From contig BCKQ01000002.1 in the NCBI GenBank assembly GCA_001600695.1, forward strand, positions 1,933,340 through 1,997,339: DNA of 64,000 nt, written 5' to 3'. The notes beneath the pieces are model-generated. The model made no database searches. It saw only the letters and a program-made list of their open reading frames with translations, and was not told the DNA's origin. The DNA is from Ascoidea asiatica. Lineage: Eukaryota > Ascomycota > Saccharomycetes > Ascoideales > Ascoideaceae. Below are positions 12,901 to 21,197 of the stretch, piece after piece; the stretch's first letter is position 1, and the number at the start of each line of letters is the position of its first letter. A program made the position numbers and the translations under genes.

Positions 12901-13550
12901 TTGTCATTTTTTCTCAATGGGAAGAATTCCTAACAATAATTTCAAACGGATTAAGGCATAATAAGATAAAATTTTTAGGATCAAAGTTTCTAGGTAATAT
13001 CAATGGATTTAAAAGAGGAAAAAATTCAATGACATCTTCCAATATAAGTCTATTCAAAAATGATTCTTCCATTACATGTTTTCTATTGAATGCAAAAGCC
13101 CAGTCATCAGGATTAACGTTGGTTAATGCTACTCATGTATTTTTATGTGAGCCTTTAGTTAATACTTCTTTAGAATTACAGGCAATTAATAGAATTCATA
13201 GAATTGGACAAGAAAAACGTACTACAGTTTGGATGTTTGCAATTGCTGGAAGTGTTGAAGAATCTATTGTTAAATTGTCAACTAAAAAAAGATTGATGAC
13301 TTTAAGTAAGTCCACTAAAGAAAAAAGTAAGGGAAAAAGTGAGGAACCTTTACTTGAAGAATACGAAGAAACTGAAGAAAGTGATGACAGCTTAAATGAA
13401 AACAGCAATGATGATTCTGAGAAGGAAATGTTTAAAGACTTAATTGAAAGTGAAGAAATGATGGAAAGCACCAACAACATGCTCGAGAAATCAGTCAAGG
13501 GAGGTGAAATTGTTCCTTCTGGAGATCTTTGGGAAGCTTTTTTTCTGTGA
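6945..13550 (+). CDS. IRC20: IRC20-like SNF2-family helicase with RING finger (E3 ubiquitin/SUMO-targeted ligase)
   Basis: A 2201-residue protein. The helicase ATP site EEMGLGKT is at about 915-922 and the Walker B box DEVQ at about 1140. A RING finger (CIIC...CGHQYC...CPICK) sits near 1846-1883, between the two helicase halves. The C-terminal half has IVIFSQWEEFLTI near 1985 and INRIHRIGQEKRTTVWMF near 2080. This order, with the RING inserted between RecA-like lobes, is that of yeast Irc20 and human SHPRH, nuclear enzymes that restrain recombination and ubiquitinate or target SUMOylated proteins. The first 640 or so residues are Asn/Asp/Ser-rich, contain a basic segment (GRKRKASIKAKNQKP) and are probably disordered. 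Yeast Irc20 is about 1550 residues, so this protein is much longer. The tail is acidic. The start ATG follows a stretch without other in-frame ATGs. Confidence 0.92.
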   Translation: MSSIDSSNKNDFRNNIIHNDQILVTEFNLSNIIKFLNFKNDIDSNIIASSNSIIDSTSSSYYTNNNIIPDKSIQNNNNSINNENKENINIIDYNINSNFGFKLLKHHVKIYESLKKLISDYDFNNPLNSVEINENDDIQNSETELDISNPNDLRSEIKNELEDLRFSRYNRNGSSNKNNNKTKIFNQKDYNKKNSNNEIDFNNVNINNLHENDSEITNNNILDTVDNNDAQQIKVEDVDIESLSSGNLKGDVFDNDTPDIDDQETITNITSSRSSNNMNMSNNNSQNIIEKLKLSEKVNFFFDDDFIMKPIDLKNLKPSINIKGRKRKASIKAKNQKPDKNKNRNVKSIQPSTTTSNKKRKFTSKTSKTINSTIIFKEPELKNKEERQISENIESVSEIEQTDNIIPIEYDESDLEDICEIENKFPIQTISTNQGFELDQQSNNLQEIDSTNFLIEVHSKVLKYRKKINNKNLKTFTLESLRLFSFEINKENYNQISNHLSLINSDLKFRSQSQSRNQNPNELNSTSSNTLNIESLLDFFPPTLNLSLTELSNDYHNDKENENDENDVNSFQINISINYKINLIVNNNFNNLISNSNNFIKIDTLFNLYSVFEKNNFISYNDANLKIDNFSNLVEDISCNLYYIYPFLNYLSKSSYNRILLDLKKSLTEKSKNSSIFSNLNKKKASFITPHYFYTLITEYTRNLNFNANDNNFKRYFTKLIQNLEQDSLVLDLDADLFNFQKRTLLWLLNNENMLYNFNTNKIESSKFFKDDFFKIKKKISSHSFTKQLLKKEQVHFENTKPSKKQVHVEKVYYNYHYILYLLNKISFGWIRLNFDILDKRLTIPPQNNLAEPSFLDPFPPYRYYWYNKFTGNLFSSETILAFLTGTYNTTLNLQNDQYSGFLRPGLYAQNLLSEEMGLGKTLELISLISLNKRLDLPIYEYKDYHNLTINYNLESNNDNFEGNERYAYDSTLGRFVLKSKTTLIICPESILSQWVEEIFKYSTNLKVLNYEGLKEFYKQLLEQDLLNKKKKSNKNCNANSSHTHHSNTELDAENKTECNDITTQKYLINHLETLDKNRVAYELAQYDIAITSYQCVSKELHFALYNPNLRNTRSRTNNEESYNYFSPLVLLQFWRLILDEVQMVSSKSSNPSRITKIISRCHSWGVSGTPIKKNLHDLSHYLTFLRKEPFLSNEKVWDLLISNADDFRNLSMNLAIRHDKAMVRYDISLPVQERILLTVSFSPIEQNNYEHLYKQFLTSVSLNIKGEPIVDDWEPNSIIHSRMSEWLVRLRQTCCHANMGRNKQTKSSSIKTLDQLLVDLLDDVRSKVNTLERDEINLVFERACIKEFLNKSMEFKNIVMEYYSSIKRKIEKTTKELSILEKWKQEREELDVSLEESNSSRDVEIDEDDYIVRSKARLRSWYEALHKYYFMIGSAHFQIANDIAKKGKFEAKDLEDLVKCSIPVSEADENDDQSISKNNYVRNKKLENLYYSKAEMIRDDLLLEQTNLVEEGIKKLKKKNLKIDFPQIDVTLFATANIPKITNLNLRIHFNYVFRVIDELNIQGKKITEWIKELKTILMTGALDYKSKGDEYAESLIDQDKSFYLFKVIEKAIMHRSVLIQGRSQFLPSSFAGTLFNEPIMLDIKVKKAEDENDIINTFKENLEKSLKKITPSICLSNDFLNLSVKALIIKSKSFENRDNHEVLTKTEIKEVSLLYTKLNKFYRQENSVLESFKKQVFQSFNTLHNIKAQYYAQLQVISDSVQDADMNKYKGRFVKDDIKDMKIEDKLSILDKAEENIVQKIEHIKTKISKNKGRVQYLETLSEKHLAVSESRKENKETENERICIICRSSITIGVLTECGHQYCNDCLDLWLKNHRTCPICKRQIIKSNIYNFTFPRRSLKVNLIPNSNVTADENHSSQNFNINGTKNSNDKTSQLTLYNRVEDEKLKEINNLSLNSKYRYGSKVDIIIKLILYLKSKDENVQIVIFSQWEEFLTIISNGLRHNKIKFLGSKFLGNINGFKRGKNSMTSSNISLFKNDSSITCFLLNAKAQSSGLTLVNATHVFLCEPLVNTSLELQAINRIHRIGQEKRTTVWMFAIAGSVEESIVKLSTKKRLMTLSKSTKEKSKGKSEEPLLEEYEETEESDDSLNENSNDDSEKEMFKDLIESEEMMESTNNMLEKSVKGGEIVPSGDLWEAFFL

Positions 13551-13851
13551 CACCAGTGTTTGCGATGAAAATATGAACGGACAAATGCCTGCATTACAGG
13601 GATATTTTTATAGATATAAATTAATTTACGCTATTTTGTTTATCTAATTACCCGCTAGTTTTGAAATACATCGAAGTTTTGATTCTTGTTTGATCTAGAA
13701 TATTCGCACGGTTTTCCGCTGTCTGTAAAAAGCTTTTTGTTTGTTTTTAAGCAGATTGAATTTTTATGTTCTAAATTAGCAAATATTTACAATCTTTATT
13801 CGAAAAGAAAACAATTGGTTTGCTTTTATTAATAGCTATTAAATAAATGAA

Positions 13852-14496
13852 ATGAATGTGCCCAAAGTCATTTTCAGAGAAACTTTGTTGCGAAGCTCAT
13901 TTAAAAGATTTACTTTCAATAGACTTAATGTAGGAATTATTTCGGTTATAAATCATAGACCTCAACTTTCTCAAAGTTGTTTGAATGAAGTGAGTAATTA
14001 CTATGTTGGTGGAGGCCAGAACCGAAAGTTTTCTTCAAATTCTAGGATTCTAAATCAAGAAAATGATGAACTTAAAAATAATAAAATCAAAGGGAGTAAA
14101 TTTGAGATTCCAAATCAAGAATTAATGTTAGCTTTTACCTGTAAAAAATGTTCTAAACGATCAAGCCATATTATCTCAAAACAAGGATATACCAAAGGCA
14201 CTGTATTAGTTGAATGTCCTGGTTGCCATAATAGACATATAATTGCGGATCATTTAAAGATATTCAATGATAATCATATTACAATTGAAGATATTTTAAA
14301 AGTAAAAGGTGAAACTGTTTCAAAAAATACAAATGATTTAGTATTTGAAGAAATACCAGAAAGATTGAAGGGAATTTTAGGTAGATATGCAAATGATTCT
14401 CCTGAAAATATGAATAAGGTCAAAAATTTTCTTGAGAATGAAAAAGAATTTGGTGTGGATAAAAAATTTTTACCAAGTAATAAAAAAAAAATTTAA
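13852..14496 (+). CDS. ZIM17: DNL-type zinc finger protein, mitochondrial Hsp70 escort factor Zim17/Hep1
   Basis: A 214-residue protein. The first 65 or so residues are rich in Arg, Ser and hydroxylated residues without acidic residues, as in a mitochondrial targeting sequence. The conserved domain runs from about residue 90 (ELMLAFTCKKC) to 145. The zinc ligands are Cys97, Cys100, Cys122 and Cys125 (two CxxC pairs), with the family signatures GYTKGTVLVECPGC and HNRHIIADHL. Zim17/Hep1 keeps the matrix Hsp70 Ssc1 soluble and active in protein import and iron-sulphur cluster biogenesis. The C-terminal extension after residue 160 is longer than in S. cerevisiae (174 residues in total there) and is not recognisable. 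Confidence 0.93.
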   Translation: MNVPKVIFRETLLRSSFKRFTFNRLNVGIISVINHRPQLSQSCLNEVSNYYVGGGQNRKFSSNSRILNQENDELKNNKIKGSKFEIPNQELMLAFTCKKCSKRSSHIISKQGYTKGTVLVECPGCHNRHIIADHLKIFNDNHITIEDILKVKGETVSKNTNDLVFEEIPERLKGILGRYANDSPENMNKVKNFLENEKEFGVDKKFLPSNKKKI

Positions 14497-14869
14497 TTTA
14501 GCAAAATTTTCATTAAGAATAGTTTCATCAAACGTAAATTACTTATAAGTATAAAAGTGACAAAAGTTTTGAAATCAGTAATTTCTACACCTAAAATTGA
14601 AAGAATGGGCTTTAATTTTTTTATTTTTTTGATTATCTGAAGCTCTTCAATGATTTATTAATATTTGAAAAAGTAAAGAATTTGATATTATAAATTAACA
14701 ATATATAAAAATAAGATAAAAAATAAAATCATTTTGTAAATTTATAATATAAGTCATAGGAAAAGTAGAAATATGTTTAAGCCAAAATATAGCATAATTA
14801 TTAGTGGATAAATATCAAAAAATCTATTCATATTCTTTATCTTCGCGATCTTCACTTTAAAGGTGACTA

Positions 14870-15304
14870 TCATTCATTTTCTCTCCCACATCCTTCACAT
14901 AATGGAATATTTAATCCATTGATTTTACCACAATAACAGGTCCAGAAATTATCTTTAGGTCTAGGAACGCTAGCATGACGATAACCCATTTCTAAAAGTT
15001 TTTTTTCTCTTTTTAATACAAGAAGATATAGTTAGTTTAAAAATATAGGATACCAGATCAAAGTATTAAAGAAATTAACAAATGCAAAAATATAAAACCG
15101 TTTGAAGCAAATTATAACTTAAACCTAATTTAAAGTAAAATTGAAGATGATTGTCAATGATATTTTATAAATTTTTTTCTTTTCTTATTAAATAATCAAA
15201 TAAAAATAAAACCATGAAAAGCAAAGCTATTTATATTAAAATTTTGCCTTTACTAAAAAAAAAATGAATAGTTTCTTACTTTTGCTTTCATTGATTAAGT
15301 TCAT
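14870..15304 (-). CDS. Small RanBP2-type zinc finger protein, two exons (predicted)
   Basis: Exon 2 (15006-14870) encodes LLEMGYRHASVPRPKDNFW followed by TCYCGKINGLNIPLCEGCG and a stop. The spacing W-x-C-x-C-x3-N-x6-C-x2-C fits a RanBP2-type zinc finger, a fold that binds ubiquitin or single-stranded RNA. Exon 1 is proposed at 15304-15280 (MNLINESK), with donor GTAAGA at 15279, branch site CTAAC at 15035-15031 and acceptor AG at 15007, giving an intron of 273 nt and a protein of about 53 residues. The acceptor could be two bases earlier. The exon 2 pattern is too specific to be chance, but exon 1 is inferred from splice-like signals only. I do not recognise the orthologue. Confidence 0.5.
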
Positions 15305-16370
15305 AATGTTAAGAAATTGTTAGTTATCATAGATACCTCATAGAAGAGACACTGACTTGGTAAAACAACTATATAATTTATAATAATACTAGATGTGATA
15401 TGCAATAACAGGATTCTATGAAGGAAAAAACAAGCGAGTTAAATTTTTATAATCTTCACTGTTTTTGATTGAGACTGAGACTGAGACTGAATTGTACTGG
15501 GTAAAAAGAATATCCAGTAAATTAACACTATTATAGCTTAAAAGTAGAAGAATTCTTAACATTGAATTTCAGCACCGTTGAAAAGGAGAAAAATATCCTA
15601 ATAAATCCGTTAAATTTTAGGTAAATCCTTAAAATATACTCTGATGTTACAAATGAAAGCAAAAAAAGAGAAAAGAAGATAAAGACGAATTTTATTCATT
15701 TACCAATTTGAAAGTGCTTGCAGGATTGAAAAGACATACTTAAATCTTCGCAAAAAGAATTTGAATAGAGATAAAAGATTAAAAAAAAAGTTCTTGAAAT
15801 AACATTTATTGATGATTAACTATCATTTTAAATTTTAATACTTGTTTACAAATTAAGTATGATTTTTTATAACCCACCACAAAGTTTTTTCTTCACTGAA
15901 AATATGAAAAGCATATAATCAGAAATTTCAATGAAGTTTTAAAAAAATTATCAATTGAAGATTTAATGGAATTTAAATGCAATTGAAAAATCAATCAAAA
16001 AGAATTCTAAACAAATAATTAAAAAAAGGATAATTTGTTTTTAATTTATACCTCAGAGAAGACAGTGAAGAACTTATTATAAATTAAGAGATCCAGAAAT
16101 TAGTATAACAAATCAGCCTTATTCTTGTTTACCAAACGAAAAAGAGAAACTGAGCCTGCAATAAGGAACTCTTTCAAAAGACCCACAAAAACGGCGATTT
16201 ATTTTTTTTGCTGAGTCAGCAGAAATTCCAGAAATCTGGTCTCGAAGTTGCGAAAATTCCAGATTCATAAATTTATAGCAAAAGAAGAGGAACAAAAAAA
16301 TATAATTTATGTAAAAAAGAGTTTATCAGAAGAAGATTTTATATACTGTACAAGGAAAATCAGAGTACAA
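15305..16370. other. Intergenic region without recognisable genes
   Basis: AT-rich DNA with a short GAGACT repeat near 15466-15490. A GC-richer segment at 16130-16270 holds the palindrome CCAGAAATCTGG and a GAGACCAG core (complement of 16236-16243). Nothing else is supported. Confidence 0.5.
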
Positions 16371-17678
16371 TCAGTAAGGAGCATAATTGAATCCTAACTC
16401 ATCAATTTCATCTCCATCTTGACCATAGAATCCAACAATTTGAAATCCTGATGGTGCTGTAAATGTGGTACAAGTACCGGATGTCTTACCTGCTGAGACA
16501 GTGTTGCCATCTGAAGTGGTTAATTTCAAATAGAATACTCTGGTGTGACTACTATATGTATCAACACAAGCATAAGCTCCAGTTAAATATTCACCATCTG
16601 TTAATGTTAAAGAATATGCATCACCTCCAGTACCACCATGAGAAAATACAGTTCCATCTTCAAGAGTAAGAGATACAGCATCTAATCTATTGGCTCCTCT
16701 TAAGGTTACAGACGAAGTCATAGAACCTTCAGCAATATCATCAAGATCATTGAACCAGGTACCATGGAATCCACCAACAATATCACTTTGTTTGAAGGTA
16801 GAGGATAAGGTATAGGTGAAATTGACTAGAACTGGGTTATGATCAGATAAAGTACTACCTTCATATTCAAACAAAGTACTTTCATAATTGAAAGCATTGG
16901 CAGTAAGAGTGATGGCCTTACTACCTCTGTAAAGGACTTTGTCAACGGTTTCACAGGTATTGTTGGCAGCAGGATTGTCACATACCAAAGCATCTGCTCC
17001 TTGGGCTGGAGCTGAACCATCTCTGATCAATTCAACCCATGCATCAGTCATATCATTTTGGGTGCCGAATAAACGAATAACATCAGCAGTTCTGGTGTAA
17101 CGAGAATTGGTGTCACCGAACACAATAACAGCATCTCCATCGGCATTTGCATCAATCCAATCAGCAACTTGTTCAATGTTATCTGCTCTGGCCTCGTTGT
17201 CGCCATCCTCACTTCCTGCATCCGTATGGAGATTGATGAAATCAATATAAACTCCATCTTCTAATCTGACCTTCATATATGTGAACCCCTTTGGAGTCAA
17301 ACAATCATTTTCAGAAGCATCAGAACAGTCATCCCATTTGGTTCTACCGAAATTGATCCAAGGATAATTGGATAATGAATTCAACCCAGAACCAATAGCT
17401 GCACCTCCAGAAGTAGCGGTTCTGTATGTATGGTCATCATATTCATATAAAGTTGAATGGTAGTTGAAATCCTCTTGAACATGAATAACATCTAATTGAT
17501 CCTTATATGTTGAAAATAAGGATCCGATTTGGGTGGTGGCAGTAGTTTTATCTAAACTTTCATCATTACTTTGAAGAACTTCAGGTAACCCAGCTACATT
17601 GAATGAAAGAACATTGAAAGCACCATCAGCAGCAATTAAACCTGCGGAATAAAATGCGTATAAAATTGAAGTAAGCAT
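16371..17678 (-). CDS. Secreted endonuclease/exonuclease/phosphatase-fold enzyme with C-terminal jacalin-like lectin domain
   Basis: A 435-residue protein. A short hydrophobic N-terminus (MLTSILYAFYSAGLIAADGA) looks like a signal peptide. Residues 20-290 have the endonuclease/exonuclease/phosphatase fold: FNVLSFNVAGLPE (metal-binding Asn), DVIHVQEDF (Glu), FINLHTDAG (catalytic His), VIVFGDTNSR (Asp, Asn) and LSDHNPVLVNF (terminal SDH). This family includes sphingomyelinases, inositol phosphatases and nucleases, and the substrate cannot be read from sequence. From about 296 a jacalin-like lectin domain follows (GGFHGTWFNDL, NRLDAVSLTL, HGGTGGDAYSLTL), which would tether the enzyme to glycans. 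The gene is visibly richer in G and C and uses more varied codons than its neighbours, which suggests high expression or acquisition from another fungus. The start is the first ATG. Confidence 0.85.
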   Translation of the reverse strand: MLTSILYAFYSAGLIAADGAFNVLSFNVAGLPEVLQSNDESLDKTTATTQIGSLFSTYKDQLDVIHVQEDFNYHSTLYEYDDHTYRTATSGGAAIGSGLNSLSNYPWINFGRTKWDDCSDASENDCLTPKGFTYMKVRLEDGVYIDFINLHTDAGSEDGDNEARADNIEQVADWIDANADGDAVIVFGDTNSRYTRTADVIRLFGTQNDMTDAWVELIRDGSAPAQGADALVCDNPAANNTCETVDKVLYRGSKAITLTANAFNYESTLFEYEGSTLSDHNPVLVNFTYTLSSTFKQSDIVGGFHGTWFNDLDDIAEGSMTSSVTLRGANRLDAVSLTLEDGTVFSHGGTGGDAYSLTLTDGEYLTGAYACVDTYSSHTRVFYLKLTTSDGNTVSAGKTSGTCTTFTAPSGFQIVGFYGQDGDEIDELGFNYAPY

Positions 17679-19307
17679 TGTATAAAAGGCTACTCTTTTT
17701 TTTGAGCTAAAGAAAAAATTTCAAAATATTTGTTAATTCAATTATTTGAGATATTTATTTGTGGAGTTGATTGTTTTAGATATTTTAGTTGGCTCAAATC
17801 TTTGGAAAAGTCTAGTCTTTTTTATACCATTTTTTTGATTTATTGAATTTCATTCAATTTTGGTATTTATACAATACTTTCAGCAAAATTTATTCTGACC
17901 TAGGAACATTCTGCCAATCAAAAATAATAGATTTCAATAAGTGAATTTTAGGTGGTTTAGACTATTCAATAAAAGTAATTCAACAATATTTTGTGTAGGT
18001 ACATTATACAAGAGTATGCATTAAATTTTTCCTAAAAAGATGATAATCTTCTTATTCGTCACTTTTCACTGTTACTTGAATTTTTTTTCTGGATTTATAG
18101 TTAAAATTAGTCTCGAAGTTTCACAACGATATGCTTCTCTGTTTTCTTCAAAATAAATAAAGGATTTTTAATTTCTAGTAACATATACTGTATTTCGTAG
18201 TAATTTTATAAGTAACATTTTTATTATTTACCACTATAGCAAAATCCTTATATGAAAAGTGTTTTGTAATTTGAGAGTCATATTCTTTTATAAAAAAAAA
18301 AAGATTTATTTTTATTTATAGGAATCCATTTCCGAGAGTAGTTTCTTTTATACAGGGTTGAATACCGAAATATCCACATGAAACCAATGGATAAATGATA
18401 TTTTCAAAAGCCATCTCTTTTAAACAAGGTATTGCTTGAATATATAATTAATTTAGTTCTAACCAAAAGAAAAATAGTATTAGAGCATCTTTTCTCACCT
18501 ATTACTGGTTGGTTATTAGAGCTGTATTGATACTGTACTATTTGAATTCCCATGCTGAGTTATGTATTATTGCATATCACTCAAACCCTTTTTTGTTCAA
18601 AGAAAAAATGCTTTAAGCTTTTAGGTAAGAAAAACGTTTTTACTAAAAAAATTTGGCTGTCAATTTGACAATAATCTGGATAATCAAATTGGCAACGTGG
18701 GTGTTTATTTGGATTTTGCTGCTCACTATTAGTACATATTTATTTCCAAAAGGGGATTAACTTAAAATCAGTATTACATTTGAACGTCAATCCAAATGAA
18801 TTCGAGACAAGAGTAAAATGATTCAATCAATTAACATTGGCAGGTTAGCTGAATTTGCTCGGCCTAGAAAAATCTCGTTAGGATTAAAAGAGAAAGGAAA
18901 TTTTTCATAGCTGAATTAAAGACAATTTGATGAATTCACATTCAATTTATTGTGATTGTTTTTACAAAATTCAATGTTCGGAAAGCCTCTTATTTTGGAG
19001 TAGTTTGTGAGATGTATACCAAGTGATTTCAGTCAACAATGAAATCTCATGTTTATTGAGTAAACTCAATTAATAATGAAATTTTCAATTGCTGCAGAAC
19101 ATCATGATAATTTCAGATATAAATATTATCCAATTTATCTCCTTGAAAATATAATTTGAAAGAAAACAGATATTCCAATTTAATAACTTCTTGGATTTAT
19201 TCTTAATCAAATATTTATCTCACATTCGTTTATTTTCTTTATATAATCTCTTCAATTTTTTTATAAAAAAAAAGATTTTTAAATAACATACTAATATATT
19301 ATTAAGA
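17679..19307. other. Divergent promoter region between the lectin-phosphodiesterase and acid phosphatase genes
   Basis: 1.6 kb without a supported gene. A CACGTT element (complement of 18694-18699), the core recognised by Pho4 in yeast PHO promoters, lies about 610 bp upstream of the acid phosphatase. A TATATAAT box is at about 19240. On the minus strand 18310-18430 has an imperfect tandem repeat of about 65 bp that translates without stops for about 43 codons, but it has no start and no recognisable homologue. Confidence 0.45.
18694..18699 (-). promoter_or_regulatory. Possible Pho4-type site (CACGTT) upstream of acid phosphatase gene
   Basis: AACGTG on the + strand reads CACGTT on the other strand, the core of the UASp1-type Pho4 site. 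It sits in a phosphatase promoter, but at about 610 bp it is distant, and a single hexamer is weak evidence. Confidence 0.3.
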
Positions 19308-20696
19308 ATGTTTTTTTCAAGTTCTGTTTTACAAATTTTAGTATTGGCTTTAGGTGTTTCAGCCTTCCCTTCATTCAATTACAAACCATACCCTCAAGAC
19401 TCAGATGAACAGTACAATAAATTAAGATATTTAGGTACAACTGGTCCATACATTTCAAATCGTGGATATGGAATTTCACCAGAGGTTCCACCACAATGTA
19501 CAGTCACGCAAGCTCATTCATTTATGAGACATGGTGAAAGATTTCCAACTACCGGTACTGCAAAGTCACAATCAGCTTTAATCAAAAGAATGCAAAACTC
19601 AAATGTTACCAATTTTAAAGGCCCATTAGCATTTATTGAAGATTATGAGTTCTATGTTAAAGATAATAATGATTTGGAAACCGAATCCACCAGTGGATTT
19701 TATGCAGGTTTGAAAGATGCTTATGATTTAGGTGTTACTTTACGAGAAAGATATAGTGATTTATGGGATGGAGAAACCCTTATGCCAGTTTTCACTAGTG
19801 GTCAAGCTAGAGTTGTAAATACAGCTAGATATTTTGCTAAAGGTTTTTTCCAAGATAGTTATTCTAATTTATCATCAATTCAAGTTATTCCTGAAAAAGA
19901 AACCCAAGGTGCAAATACTTTAACAAGTCACGATGCTTGTGCCAATTATAATTCCTCTTTTAATGACGCAATTACTAATTCATTTTCTTCTGATTACCTT
20001 GATGTAGCAGCTGATAGATTAAATGAATTAAGTCCAGGATTTGATTTAGATGGTGATGATGTTTATGTATTAATGGGACATTGTGGTTTTGAATTGAATG
20101 TTGTTGGAAACTCTCCATTTTGTGAAATTTTCACTCAAGAAGAATTGATTAATTTTGCATACTCCAAGGATTTAGGTTTCTATTATGAAAATGGAGCTGG
20201 TTATAATTTATCTGTTCCATTGGGATCCGTATATGCCAATAATACTTATACCTTATTAAGTGATGATTCTTTAAATCTTACTTTTTCATTTTCTCATGAT
20301 ACAGATATTGTAACATTTGTAACTGCTTTAGGATTATTTAAACCTGAGAAAGATTTAAGTGCAGATAAAATTGATTTTGGATCAGTCTTTAGAAGTTCAG
20401 AAATTGCTCCAATGGGTGCTAGAATTATTCATGAACGTTTAGAATGTAATGAAAGTTATAATGAAACTGAATCGACAATTGAAACTTATGTAAGAGTTAT
20501 TGTCAATGATGCAGTTATTCCAATTCCAGATTGTCAAGATGGACCTGGTTTTTCATGTTCATTAGAGGGTTACAAAGAAAATTTTGAAGATTTATTAAAT
20601 GGTTCTAATTATCTAGATGCATGTGGAGTTAATTCAACATATCCTCAATATTCTAAATTTTATTGGGATTGGACACCTACTTTTGAAAATAATTAA
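19308..20696 (+). CDS. Secreted histidine acid phosphatase (PHO5/PHO3-like)
   Basis: A 462-residue protein. An N-terminal signal peptide (SSVLQILVLALGVSAFPSF) directs secretion. The histidine phosphatase signature RHGERFP is at residues 74-80, its His being the phospho-acceptor, and the proton-donor motif HD is at 330-331 (SFSHDTDIV). There are several Asn-linked glycosylation sequons and many cysteines for disulphides, including the HDAC, HCGFEL and FCEIF contexts of fungal repressible acid phosphatases and phytases. The enzyme would release phosphate from extracellular phosphomonoesters in the periplasm or cell wall. Length matches the family (about 460-470). The start ATG is the first after the TATA-like box at 19240. 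Which PHO paralogue it corresponds to cannot be decided. Confidence 0.93.
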   Translation: MFFSSSVLQILVLALGVSAFPSFNYKPYPQDSDEQYNKLRYLGTTGPYISNRGYGISPEVPPQCTVTQAHSFMRHGERFPTTGTAKSQSALIKRMQNSNVTNFKGPLAFIEDYEFYVKDNNDLETESTSGFYAGLKDAYDLGVTLRERYSDLWDGETLMPVFTSGQARVVNTARYFAKGFFQDSYSNLSSIQVIPEKETQGANTLTSHDACANYNSSFNDAITNSFSSDYLDVAADRLNELSPGFDLDGDDVYVLMGHCGFELNVVGNSPFCEIFTQEELINFAYSKDLGFYYENGAGYNLSVPLGSVYANNTYTLLSDDSLNLTFSFSHDTDIVTFVTALGLFKPEKDLSADKIDFGSVFRSSEIAPMGARIIHERLECNESYNETESTIETYVRVIVNDAVIPIPDCQDGPGFSCSLEGYKENFEDLLNGSNYLDACGVNSTYPQYSKFYWDWTPTFENN

Positions 20697-21197
20697 TTTT
20701 TTCTAAATATCATATATTTACTCTTTTTACTTTATTATTTCTTATATTTTCTAGTGTTAATTTTATAATTTAATTTCCTTTTTTTTTAAACATTTTGTTT
20801 GATTATCTATACTTTTATAAAAATACCAATTGTTTCAATATATGAAATGAAATCAGTTTACAATTAATACTAACTATGAAAGTTGTTGAGAGGTTATCTA
20901 AAAGCTCTTATAAAGTCCATATATTCTCAATGATAATTGAGTATTACGAGTTTAGTAATAGGAACCTTTAAATTTAAAAGAATTAGCTTTATAAATAGTC
21001 AAATTTTGTTTTTAATGAGAGATACTTAATTTTTCTAAATTTTATTGACTTTTGTAAAAATAAACTGCATATAAATTTTGAAACAAGCTCCTAAAATAGT
21101 TTTTTTATTACAGCTTAAATGATACTTGAAAGATATATTTTTTTCAAAAAAACTTAAGTGATTGAAATAATAATAAAATAATTTTCAATAGATTTCA
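20697..21197. other. Intergenic region between convergent genes
   Basis: AT-rich 3' flanks of the acid phosphatase and LRR genes. I see no gene or notable repeat. Confidence 0.5.
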
